Assembly: GCA_946616305.1 (NCBI GenBank)
Contig: CAMOIV010000005.1
Location: forward strand, 1 to 36,059
Length of the DNA: 36,059 bases
Origin: an uncultured Lachnospiraceae bacterium
GTDB lineage: Bacteria; Bacillota; Clostridia; Lachnospirales; Lachnospiraceae
Direction of reading: 5' to 3'
In this document: positions 9,481 to 18,200 of the stretch, one piece after another
Numbering within the stretch: the stretch's first letter is position 1
How the letters are laid out: the number at the start of each line of letters is the position of its first letter
Notes under the pieces: generated by a model
Told to the model about the DNA's origin: nothing
Seen by the model: the letters and a program-made list of their open reading frames with translations, nothing else
The model's database searches: none
Translations under genes and position numbers: made by a program

Positions 9481-9648
9481 ATGTCTATGCTGATGAGGTT
9501 TCTCAAAGAAGAGGACGGTATCGGAACAGTGGAGATGATACTGATCCTCGTGGTTCTTATCGGGCTTGTGCTCATCTTTAAATCTCAACTCACCGATCTG
9601 GTGAACAGTATTTTCAAGACAATCAACAAAAAGGCGGGACAGGTATAA
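9481..9648 (+). CDS. flp: Flp-type pilin (major Tad pilin)
   Basis: Hand translation: MSMLMRFLKEEDGIGTVEMILILVVLIGLVLIFKSQLTDLVNSIFKTINKKAGQV*. G-x4-E Flp processing motif and hydrophobic segment; strong AAAGGAGG. ATG 9487 may be the true start. Absent from the ORF track. Confidence 0.85.
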   Translation: MSMLMRFLKEEDGIGTVEMILILVVLIGLVLIFKSQLTDLVNSIFKTINKKAGQV

Positions 9649-9668
9649 GTAACGCCGGGAGGGAATAA

Positions 9669-11090
9669 ATGAAATACAGGGGAACTATCACTGTTTATTT
9701 AAGCCTGATACTGACCATCATACTGTCAGTCATTATGGGTATGACGGAAAGTGCCGCATATGCAGCAGCAAGGATGAAATGTGAACTTGCGACAGACTTG
9801 GCTTTAGAATCGGCATTTGCGGAATACAACAGAGAGCTTCTTAACAGGTACGACCTGTATTTCATTGATACCTCCTACGGAAGCAAAACGCCGTCGGTTG
9901 AGCAGCTTAAGGAGCACATTAAGGATTATGTCAGTTATAACATCGACCCCTCAAAGGGAACTCTGAGCCTTATACAACCGGCGGACTTCACTGCCCTGAG
10001 ACAGGATGAACTGGAGATAGTTGAGATATCCTATGCATCGGATGCTGCAGGAAGAGTGTTCAAAAGACAGGCAATACAGGCGCTGGAAGACATGTATGGG
10101 ATAAATGCCGCCAGATCCCTTGCATCCAAAGCTGGAAGCCGGGTATCGGAATATGAAAACAGCGGCATTGAGAGGGAAAACCCGGATGAAAAGAGAATGG
10201 AGATCGAGGAGAGGCTAAACGGCCTTGACTATAAGATAGACGAAAATCCGGCGAGAAATGCCTTTGATGACCGTCCGGGTATACTGGAGCATGTCATGAG
10301 AACGGATCATCTGTCAGATAAAACCATAAACATCGGCGAATACATCTCTCACAGGCAGACCATAAAAGGCACGGGGCTGCACGGAGGGCAGACGGATACG
10401 GAGAGCACGCTTTCCGAGCTGATGTTTGATGAATATCTTTTGGAGAAGTGCACGTCCTATACGGATGGCCCCAGAGACTTAAGTGCTGACTACGAGCTGG
10501 AGTATATCCTGCACGGAAGGAGCTCGGACAAGGCAAATCTGAGAGAGACGGTGGAGAGACTGCTGCTGCTCAGATACGGAGCAGATGCGGCATATATATT
10601 TACGGATCCGGGAAAGAAGGATGCGGTGGAAGCAGTAGCTCTGGTCATAACGGCGATCCTTATGGTACCTGACGCGGCAGAGCCCCTGACGGATCTGATA
10701 CTGCTGGCATGGGCATACGGAGAGAGCGTATCCGACGTGGTAAGGCTCATGGCAGGAGAAAGAGTTCCCCTGACAAAAACAGATGAGGACTGGAAGATGC
10801 CTCTATGGGGACTGCTGTCCATAAAAACCTCGGCCAGACCAACGGGTCAGATCGGTACAGGCTTCTCGTATGAAGATTATCTCAGGGTTTTCCTGTTTTT
10901 TCAGAATAAGACCGAGAAGTGCATGAGAGCCATGGACGTGGTGGAAATGAACATGCGGCTTACAGAAGGGAATCAGGGTTTCAGGATGGACGGCCTGGTG
11001 GAATATGTATCCGTGGCAGCGGCCATGACCTGCAGAGGAAAATACAGGCTGACCATAGACCGGAAAATGAGTTATCTGAGTGATCACTAA
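9669..11090 (+). CDS. Tad-locus membrane protein, DUF5702-like
   Basis: N-terminal TITVYLSLILTIILSVIMGMTESAAYAAARMKCELATDLALESAFAEYNRELLNRYDLYFID; position in the tad operon. Confidence 0.65.
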   Translation: MKYRGTITVYLSLILTIILSVIMGMTESAAYAAARMKCELATDLALESAFAEYNRELLNRYDLYFIDTSYGSKTPSVEQLKEHIKDYVSYNIDPSKGTLSLIQPADFTALRQDELEIVEISYASDAAGRVFKRQAIQALEDMYGINAARSLASKAGSRVSEYENSGIERENPDEKRMEIEERLNGLDYKIDENPARNAFDDRPGILEHVMRTDHLSDKTINIGEYISHRQTIKGTGLHGGQTDTESTLSELMFDEYLLEKCTSYTDGPRDLSADYELEYILHGRSSDKANLRETVERLLLLRYGADAAYIFTDPGKKDAVEAVALVITAILMVPDAAEPLTDLILLAWAYGESVSDVVRLMAGERVPLTKTDEDWKMPLWGLLSIKTSARPTGQIGTGFSYEDYLRVFLFFQNKTEKCMRAMDVVEMNMRLTEGNQGFRMDGLVEYVSVAAAMTCRGKYRLTIDRKMSYLSDH

Positions 11091-11913
11091 AGGAAAGGCA
11101 AAGGTAATGTTTCGAAAAAGAGGCTTCTTTCGGGGAGTTCACTATAACCCCAAGAATAAAGCAAAAAATATGTGTGAAAAAAAGGTGCAAAAAACAAACA
11201 TGTCTCTCTACCCACTCCGGAGGAAGTCTCTTTTTGGGAGCATTACCGTGGAAACTGCCCTCATCCTGCCTATCTTCCTCTTTGCCATGCTTTCCGTCAT
11301 GTTTCTTACGGATGCCATAAGAGAATCCTCAAAAAAGCTGGCCCTGCTGTCAGAGAGAGCCTATAAGGCCGCAAAATATGCCTATCTCGGTAATGCCGTG
11401 GTAGACAGGACAGGCCTTGAGGATACACTGGACATCCTTAACGGGGGAGATGACATCATAGATCTGGTGGACAGGTACCGCATAGACGTTCCTTTCGACA
11501 TCCTGGGGACATATGATCCCTATACCGTAGACAGGGTACGGATCAGGGCCTTTACAGGCTATGACAATCTAAAGGCCGGTCACAGCGCCACGGGGGATCC
11601 GGAGGAGATGGTATTCGTGACTGAGACCGGGTCGGTATATCACAGGTCCTTAGGCTGTTCACATCTGAATCTCAATATCAGGAGCGTACCATTTGGCGAA
11701 CTGAAAAAAGAGAGGGCAAACGACGGGTCAAAATACTATGCCTGTGAGCATTGCGCAAGAAACAGGGGAGACCCTGCAGTGGCTTATATTACGGATGACG
11801 GTAACAGATACCATACCACTTTAGGGTGTCCGGACCTCAAAAGGACTCTCAGGGAGGTCCCCCTTAGTGATGTGTCCTTAAGACCCTGCAGTGAGTGCGG
11901 AGGAGGCTTATGA
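11080..11913 (+). CDS. TadE-like pseudopilin with two C-terminal Cys/His repeats
   Basis: GSITVETALILPIFLFAMLSVMFLTDAI (TadE signature), then VYHRSLGCSHL...CEHC and RYHTTLGCPDL...CSEC. Confidence 0.7.
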   Translation: MITKGKAKVMFRKRGFFRGVHYNPKNKAKNMCEKKVQKTNMSLYPLRRKSLFGSITVETALILPIFLFAMLSVMFLTDAIRESSKKLALLSERAYKAAKYAYLGNAVVDRTGLEDTLDILNGGDDIIDLVDRYRIDVPFDILGTYDPYTVDRVRIRAFTGYDNLKAGHSATGDPEEMVFVTETGSVYHRSLGCSHLNLNIRSVPFGELKKERANDGSKYYACEHCARNRGDPAVAYITDDGNRYHTTLGCPDLKRTLREVPLSDVSLRPCSECGGGL

Positions 11914-12335
11914 TGATAAAACTGTTTTTACTGGGGTTTTCGATCACGGCGTGTGTATACGACCTGAAAAGCAGGCAGATACCGGTTTTGCTTTTTCTCA
12001 TATTCGGGATCACAGGCATGGTGCTTTACCCCATCTACGGGACCAATACCTTTATTGACGAATTGTATGGTGTGATCATAGGAGTTGTTTTCATAGCCAT
12101 ATCATATATCTCCAAGGGGCAGCTGGGCATGGGAGACAGTCTTGCCATACTTATCACGGGTATATGCCAGGGAGGCACCAAAGTGGCATTTTCCTGTATA
12201 TATGCCCTTTTTGCCGCAAGTATATTCTCACTGGGACTGATGATAATAAAGAGGTACAAGAAGGACCATACCATCCCCTTCATCCCCTTCCTGACGGCGG
12301 GCATAGTATTTCAGGAGATCATATCATGTCAGTGA
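11895..12335 (+). CDS. Type IV prepilin peptidase (A24 family), copy 2
   Basis: CVYDLKSRQIPVLLFL and GQLGMGDSLAILITG catalytic motifs; multi-TM. Overlaps the upstream CDS by 19 nt; the internal ATG at ~11910 is a plausible start. Confidence 0.8.
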   Translation: MRRRLMMIKLFLLGFSITACVYDLKSRQIPVLLFLIFGITGMVLYPIYGTNTFIDELYGVIIGVVFIAISYISKGQLGMGDSLAILITGICQGGTKVAFSCIYALFAASIFSLGLMIIKRYKKDHTIPFIPFLTAGIVFQEIISCQ

Positions 12336-12790
12336 AAAAAAGGCTTGCCGGATCATATACCATAGAAGCGGCCCTTATATTTCCCTTAATAATGACAGTC
12401 ATAGTGTTTCTTATATACTGCTCCTTCTATCTGCACGACAGGGCAGTGATGCAATCCTGCGCCTATCAGGCTGCCCTTAAGGGAAGCATGGAAAGAAGAT
12501 CCGATGAAGATATGGCAAGGGAGGCCAAAAGGGCAGCGGATTACAACATAGAAGGGCTGCTGCTTCGGACCGAGGGGCTTGAGACCAGGGTTGATGTTTC
12601 GGGCTCTTCGGTCACGGTAAGCTACAGCGGGTATCTTATGGTGCCGCAGAACATAGTGTTCATGAAGATAGCGGGGTTTGATGAGATAAAGGTTGAGGGC
12701 AGCAGCAGTGCATCGAAAAAGGATGCCATAGAGTTTATACGCATGTGCCGGGGAACCAAGAACCTTGCGGAAAATGTTGGAGGTGAATGA
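12326..12790 (+). CDS. TadE-like pseudopilin
   Basis: MSVKKRLAGSYTIEAALIFPLIMTVIVFLIYCSFYLHDRAVMQSCAYQAAL; ATG 12326 chosen over the ORF-track start at 12164, which lies inside the preceding gene. Confidence 0.75.
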   Translation: MSVKKRLAGSYTIEAALIFPLIMTVIVFLIYCSFYLHDRAVMQSCAYQAALKGSMERRSDEDMAREAKRAADYNIEGLLLRTEGLETRVDVSGSSVTVSYSGYLMVPQNIVFMKIAGFDEIKVEGSSSASKKDAIEFIRMCRGTKNLAENVGGE

Positions 12791-14148
12791 TGGATATAAC
12801 ATATAAAAGGATGGGTCTGAAAACATATCTCGTGATCGGTAAGAATGATAATACGATATCCGGATTCCATGAAAAGATGATAACCAGGAACCGTATACCG
12901 TATCTTATAAGGATGATGCCGCAGAATATAGACGGCAGGACTTATTATTACTATGACATACAGGGCAGGGTTAACATGGAAACCCTGTATTCCGTGAGGA
13001 CCATGAGTGCTTCCGAGGTTTCCTGTTTCCTTGAAAAGCTTTCCGCCATGCTTTCGGAGCTGCAAAGATATCTGCTTCTTCCGGGAGATATAATATTCGA
13101 TCCGGCCAACATATGGTTCAGTCTCGATAACATGGAGCCGGGATTCATATATGTCCCGGAGAAAAGAGGAGATCATCAGGAAGGGGCCAGAGAGCTTGCG
13201 GAATATATAGCCCTGAGGGCAGACCCGGAGGACAGGGAGGCAGCGGGGATGGCCTATTCCTACCTTGAAAGTGTGGAAAGCGGCGATATCATACCTAAGG
13301 TGCGACAGGTGCGTAACGACCCTGACAACGGTATGGCGGGAGATGGGAAGGATGCACCGGATAATGGATTATCCGAGTTTATGACGGATGAGAGCTGGAA
13401 GCTTAAAGAGGGTGTGGACGAGGATATGCAGTCTCTCTTTAAAGAAGAAAGCCGGGGGTGGGACAAGGGCATAGGTCTGTTTGTGGGACTCGGGGTTTCC
13501 ATAGCATTCTGTGTATTATATGTGGTATGGGTGATATGGCCGGATCTTTTTCCCCTTGCACTGACTGAGGATGAATACATGATATTCGGAGTATCGGTTG
13601 CAGTGGGGTTCGCCATAGTCCTGGTGCTATCCCTGATAAGGTATAACAGGTCTCTTGCGAAGAAGAGGGCCGAAGAGGGTGAGATAAAGGACAGGCTCAT
13701 GGCTGAAAGAGAGGAGGACCCCGTTGACCGTATGGACTATATGGCCGGTGTGGAGGATGCGGATCCCTCTGATGAGAGGACCATGCTCCTGAGAAGAAAA
13801 GAGGAAGGTGCGGTCAATGATATGGTAACAGCATGCCCGTCTCTTACATCACAGGATGGCAGAAGGATAGTCATGAAGCACTTTCCCTTCATACTGGGTA
13901 AGATGAAGAACCGCGTGGATGAGATAATAGAGGCGGAGGGTATAAGCAGGCTCCATGCCATGATAAAGGAAACGGACGGAAAGTATTATCTGTCCGATCT
14001 GAATTCTCTGAACGGCACCTATCTCAACGGGGAAATGCTCATGACCAACTCGACGGCAGAGATATCAGATGGGGACGTGATATCTCTGGCCGATATTTCC
14101 TTTACTTTTCAAACGGGAAGAGGGTATCAAGTATACGCAGCTTTTTAA
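12787..14148 (+). CDS. DUF6382-like protein with two TMs and a C-terminal FHA domain
   Basis: C-terminal RRIVMKHFPFILGKMKNRVDEIIEAEGISRLHAMIKETDGKYYLSDLNSLNGTYLNGE is a clear FHA domain; translationally coupled to the upstream tadE-like gene. Confidence 0.8.
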   Translation: MMDITYKRMGLKTYLVIGKNDNTISGFHEKMITRNRIPYLIRMMPQNIDGRTYYYYDIQGRVNMETLYSVRTMSASEVSCFLEKLSAMLSELQRYLLLPGDIIFDPANIWFSLDNMEPGFIYVPEKRGDHQEGARELAEYIALRADPEDREAAGMAYSYLESVESGDIIPKVRQVRNDPDNGMAGDGKDAPDNGLSEFMTDESWKLKEGVDEDMQSLFKEESRGWDKGIGLFVGLGVSIAFCVLYVVWVIWPDLFPLALTEDEYMIFGVSVAVGFAIVLVLSLIRYNRSLAKKRAEEGEIKDRLMAEREEDPVDRMDYMAGVEDADPSDERTMLLRRKEEGAVNDMVTACPSLTSQDGRRIVMKHFPFILGKMKNRVDEIIEAEGISRLHAMIKETDGKYYLSDLNSLNGTYLNGEMLMTNSTAEISDGDVISLADISFTFQTGRGYQVYAAF

Positions 14149-15097
14149 ACTCGCCCTTTACCTGCATCTCTCCTGTCATAAATGCCCGCTGGAAGGTTTT
14201 GGCTCCGGCGGTTATGTCGATGAGCTTGTCTCTGTCTATACGGCACAGGGCATCGGGCTTATCTACGTTTCCGTAATGTACATCAAGAGTCTCTCCCTTA
14301 ACTATGATCGCAAGGGGTGAATCTATCTCCTTGATCTTAATGGCAAAGGTGGCGGATATCGCAGGGTCCGGAGCGAAATGCTCCTTAAAATCCTTGATCA
14401 GCATATCTTCCACGGACATGCCCTGATTATCCATAAGGGTCTTGAAATGAGAGGCCAGCTCCCTTATATCCTCTTTCTGTGTCTGAACATACTTATCATC
14501 GGAAGCATATTTGGACAGCTGCTCCGACTCCTGAGGAGTAAGCTCTATCTGAGGTGCCGCGGAGACCTTCTGACGGACAGCCTGGTTGGAGGCAGGAAGT
14601 GAGATCATCTTCTGGGATATGGTACGATACATGTTCTCCGCCTTCTTTTCGATCAGCGTGGCATAAGCCTCATCCAGTTCAAAGGATACGGAATCCTGAA
14701 CATAGCCGCAAAGACCCGAGCAGGGCTTTCCCCCGAGGATCTCCCAGGCCTGGGTAAGATACAGCTTGCCTTCTCTCTCCCCATATGTGGTGCTCATCAC
14801 TATGGGACACATGTAGATCTGGGCGATGCGCTCCTTTGTGCCGTACAGCCACAGGTCATCCAGGAATTCGGTCATGAGACCGCCTATACCATGCCACTCC
14901 ACTGTTGAAGCAAGGATGATGCCATCGCACTCATTTACCGTATTTGCAATGGTGGAAATATTCCTCTTCTCTTCATAGAGGTTGTAGCGGGTCACCTTAA
15001 CATTGATGTCCTCTAAAACCGCCTGCATCCTGGTGATCACCGTGTTGGCAGGATCTCCTACTATACCTCTTCCGCCGTAGTAAATGTTTATCTTCAT
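14102..15097 (-). CDS. Flavodoxin-family protein with a C-terminal SCP2-like domain
   Basis: MKINIYYGGRGIVGDPANTVITRM...CDGIILASTVEWHGIGGLMTEFLDDLW flavodoxin-like; C-terminal LAIIVKGETLDVHYGNVDKPDALCRIDRDKLIDITAGAKTFQRAFMTGEMQVKGEFKKL SCP2-like. Confidence 0.7.
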   Translation of the reverse strand: MKINIYYGGRGIVGDPANTVITRMQAVLEDINVKVTRYNLYEEKRNISTIANTVNECDGIILASTVEWHGIGGLMTEFLDDLWLYGTKERIAQIYMCPIVMSTTYGEREGKLYLTQAWEILGGKPCSGLCGYVQDSVSFELDEAYATLIEKKAENMYRTISQKMISLPASNQAVRQKVSAAPQIELTPQESEQLSKYASDDKYVQTQKEDIRELASHFKTLMDNQGMSVEDMLIKDFKEHFAPDPAISATFAIKIKEIDSPLAIIVKGETLDVHYGNVDKPDALCRIDRDKLIDITAGAKTFQRAFMTGEMQVKGEFKKLRILDTLFPFEK

Positions 15098-15112
15098 AAG
15101 TCCACTTCCTTT

Positions 15113-15520
15113 TTACAGACGGATGGAATCCGCAAGAGCCGCCAGTTCATCCTGGGAGGGCTGCTGGGGCTTCCAGCCTATCTTCTGATCATCATCCTTG
15201 TATCTTGGTATCAGATGGATGTGAAAATGGAATACCGTCTGTCCTGCTGTCTCGCCGTTATTCTGCACTATATTGTATCCGTCGGATCCAAGCTTCTCCG
15301 ACAGATGCGATATCAGCTTTTTTGCCAGCACCGCCGCCTTTTGAAGCAGATCCTCGGGCATATCCGTTATATCCTTATAATGCTCCTTTGGCAGGATGAG
15401 GGCATGGCCTCTTGTTGCGGGAGAAACATCAAGGATAACGGTAAAGTCATCATCCTCATATATTATATTGGTATCGAAAACATGATTTGCCAGTTTGCAG
15501 AAAATACAATCATCCTTCAT
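15113..15520 (-). CDS. HIT family protein
   Basis: CIFCKLAN...ILPKEHYKDI...NNGETAGQTVFHFHIHLIPRY (HxHxH motif). Confidence 0.93.
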   Translation of the reverse strand: MKDDCIFCKLANHVFDTNIIYEDDDFTVILDVSPATRGHALILPKEHYKDITDMPEDLLQKAAVLAKKLISHLSEKLGSDGYNIVQNNGETAGQTVFHFHIHLIPRYKDDDQKIGWKPQQPSQDELAALADSIRL

Positions 15521-15560
15521 TTACTGATCCTCCTTGTCTTTTGTAAGAGCTGCTGCCTGA

Positions 15561-16643
15561 TCACTGAAACGGCCCCTCTGCCACCTCTTCTATGACCCGG
15601 CAGATATTTGATACTGCATCATTCTCCGGGGCAGCTGCCATAGCCTCTGTATATCTGTCCTTATTGTCGTATACTTCCATCACGCTTTCAAGAAGAGTTT
15701 CGTTTGTAATATCCTCTTCTCTGAGGACTTTGCTGTAGCCCTCCTTTTCAAAGGCCTGTGCGTTTAGTATCTGATCGCCTCTTGATCCGGCTGTCCCCAA
15801 AGGTATGAGGACGTTGGGTTTGTTCAGGGCGAGTATCTCAAATATGGCATTGGATCCGGCCCTTGAGACGATCACATCGCAAAGGGCATAAAGATCCTTT
15901 AGCTCCTCGGAAATGTAATCATACTGCATGTATCCGGGTATATGATTCAACGTGGGATCCCCTTTTCCCTTGCCGCAAAGATGGATGACATTGAATCTGT
16001 CAGTAAGCAGATCTACAGCGGATCTGATGGCTTCGTTCACTTTTACGGCACCGGTGGATCCTCCTATGACCATGAGATACGGTTTGCCGTTATCAGGCAT
16101 ATTAACGAATCTCCTGGCCCGTTCCTTATCCCCCTGAAGAAGTGATGCTCTAATGGGTGAGCCGGTAAACACTCCCTTATCCTTCGGAAGCAGAGGAAGG
16201 GTTTCCTTGAAGGAACAGCAGATCCTTTTTGCCGCGCTGTATGACAGTTTATTTGCCAGACCCGGCGTCATATCCGATTCGTGACAGACTACGGGGATCT
16301 TAAGCCGGGATGCTGCCCTTACAACTGGAGGGGTAACGTACCCTCCCTTGGAGAATACTATATCGGGAGAAAGGACCTTTAATATGTGACAGGCCTCCGA
16401 AAAACCCTTGACCACCCGAAATGGATCCGTAAAGTTTTTAAGATCGAAGTATCTTCTAAGCTTGCCGGATGAGATCCCTATGTACCTTATGCCCTCCGCT
16501 TCGGTTATGGATCTTTCTATACCCTCATAGGAACCGATATAGGTGATCTCATAGTTCATGGACAAAAGGGTGGGTACGAGAGCCAGGTTGGGGTAGCAGT
16601 GTCCTGCGGTCCCTCCTCCGGTAAGCACTATTTTTTTTGCCAT
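15561..16643 (-). CDS. murG: UDP-N-acetylglucosamine--N-acetylmuramyl-(pentapeptide) pyrophosphoryl-undecaprenol GlcNAc transferase (MurG family)
   Basis: VLTGGGTAGHCYPNLAL, VFSKGGYVTPPVVRAA, VICHESDMTPGLANK-type motifs, SRAGSNAIFEILALNKPNVLIPL. Confidence 0.88.
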   Translation of the reverse strand: MAKKIVLTGGGTAGHCYPNLALVPTLLSMNYEITYIGSYEGIERSITEAEGIRYIGISSGKLRRYFDLKNFTDPFRVVKGFSEACHILKVLSPDIVFSKGGYVTPPVVRAASRLKIPVVCHESDMTPGLANKLSYSAAKRICCSFKETLPLLPKDKGVFTGSPIRASLLQGDKERARRFVNMPDNGKPYLMVIGGSTGAVKVNEAIRSAVDLLTDRFNVIHLCGKGKGDPTLNHIPGYMQYDYISEELKDLYALCDVIVSRAGSNAIFEILALNKPNVLIPLGTAGSRGDQILNAQAFEKEGYSKVLREEDITNETLLESVMEVYDNKDRYTEAMAAAPENDAVSNICRVIEEVAEGPFQ

Positions 16644-16825
16644 ATGTCATCTGCTCCGTCTGCCGGTGTCATCATCGGTATACCGGTATGGTCGTTCGTT
16701 TTACAAATGCCCACCCGGCTGATAATCCATCGGTTTTATTGAAAACATTTCCGATTTATTATACCATACTATGTTGAGTTTATTAAAAACGTAATGCATA
16801 GCATATTATTGAAAGGAGATACATT

Positions 16826-18172
16826 ATGGCAAAGGTCACATATGATTATTCCAAGGCCCTCAGGTTCGTCAGCAGTGAGGAAGTGGAGCTGATACGTCCT
16901 CAGGCAGAGGCAGCTAAGGAGCTGCTTACCTCAAAAAAGGGAGCAGGCAATGATTTCCTCGGCTGGCTCGACCTGCCCGTAGCATACGATAAGGAAGAGT
17001 TTGTCCGTATAAAGAAGGCTGCGGACAAGATAAGGAATGATTCCGAGGTGCTTCTCGTTGTGGGTATCGGCGGATCCTATCTGGGAGCAAGGGCTGCCAT
17101 AGAGTTCTTAAAGCACAGCTTCTTTAATTCCGTGGATAAGGAAAAAAGGAATGCACCCGAGATCTATTTCCTTGGAAATAACATATCCTCAACATATATC
17201 CATGATCTTATCGAGGTAATAGGAGACAGGGATTTTTCCATAAACATGATATCCAAATCCGGTACCACTACGGAGCCCGGTATATCCTTCCGTATCTTCA
17301 AGGAGCTTCTGGAAAAGAAATACGGAAAAGAGGCAGCATCAAAAAGGATATATGCTACAACTGATGCCCACAAGGGAGCATTGAAGAGCCTTGCGGATTC
17401 CGAGGGATACGAAGAATTTGTTGTTCCCGATGACGTGGGAGGAAGGTTCTCCGTACTGACGGCTGTAGGTCTTCTGCCCATAGCCGTAGCGGGAGCTGAT
17501 ATAGACGCTTTGATGGCAGGAGCCGCAAAGGGACGTGAGATGGCCATGAATAACGCATTTGAGGACAATGATGCCCTTAAATATGCGGCAGTCAGAAACA
17601 TCCTTTACAGAAAGGGCAAGAGTGTGGAGATCGTGGCGAATTACGAGCCTTCACTCCACTACATCTCCGAATGGTGGAAGCAGCTTTACGGAGAGTCCGA
17701 GGGTAAGGATCAGAAGGGTATCTTCCCTGCTTCGGTAGACCTTACAACGGATCTTCATTCCATGGGTCAGTTCATACAGGACGGAGCCAGGATAATGTTT
17801 GAGACAGTCATAAACATTGAGAAGCCCAGATATGAGATAGAGATGAAGAAGGCGGACAATAATCTGGACGGTCTTGATTATCTGGCAGGCAAGAGCGTTG
17901 ATTTTGCAAATAAATGCGCAATGAACGGGACCATACTCGCACACACCGACGGAAATGTGCCCAATGCTCTGATAAACGTTCCCGAGCAGACAGAGGAATA
18001 CTTGGGACAGCTGTTCTACTTCTTCGAGTTCGCCTGCGGAGTATCGGGATATATGCTCGGAGTTAATCCCTTTAACCAGCCCGGAGTGGAGAGTTATAAG
18101 AAGAACATGTTCGCCCTTTTGGGAAAGCCCGGTTTTGAGGATAAGACCGAGGAGCTTAGGGCAAGGCTCTGA
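16826..18172 (+). CDS. pgi: Glucose-6-phosphate isomerase
   Basis: [60 protein letters not shown]. Confidence 0.95.
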   Translation: MAKVTYDYSKALRFVSSEEVELIRPQAEAAKELLTSKKGAGNDFLGWLDLPVAYDKEEFVRIKKAADKIRNDSEVLLVVGIGGSYLGARAAIEFLKHSFFNSVDKEKRNAPEIYFLGNNISSTYIHDLIEVIGDRDFSINMISKSGTTTEPGISFRIFKELLEKKYGKEAASKRIYATTDAHKGALKSLADSEGYEEFVVPDDVGGRFSVLTAVGLLPIAVAGADIDALMAGAAKGREMAMNNAFEDNDALKYAAVRNILYRKGKSVEIVANYEPSLHYISEWWKQLYGESEGKDQKGIFPASVDLTTDLHSMGQFIQDGARIMFETVINIEKPRYEIEMKKADNNLDGLDYLAGKSVDFANKCAMNGTILAHTDGNVPNALINVPEQTEEYLGQLFYFFEFACGVSGYMLGVNPFNQPGVESYKKNMFALLGKPGFEDKTEELRARL

Positions 18173-18200
18173 TGCCCTGAGCGTTTCTTGAGGAGACACT

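Noticed and set aside
12787-14148. FHA protein as part of a type VI or ESX-type secretion system
   Set aside because: No T6SS/T7SS partner genes in the window; coupling is to tad genes.
16740-16800. Candidate promoter TTGAAA...TATACC upstream of pgi
   Set aside because: Spacer of 15 nt and a weak -10; cannot be assigned confidently.
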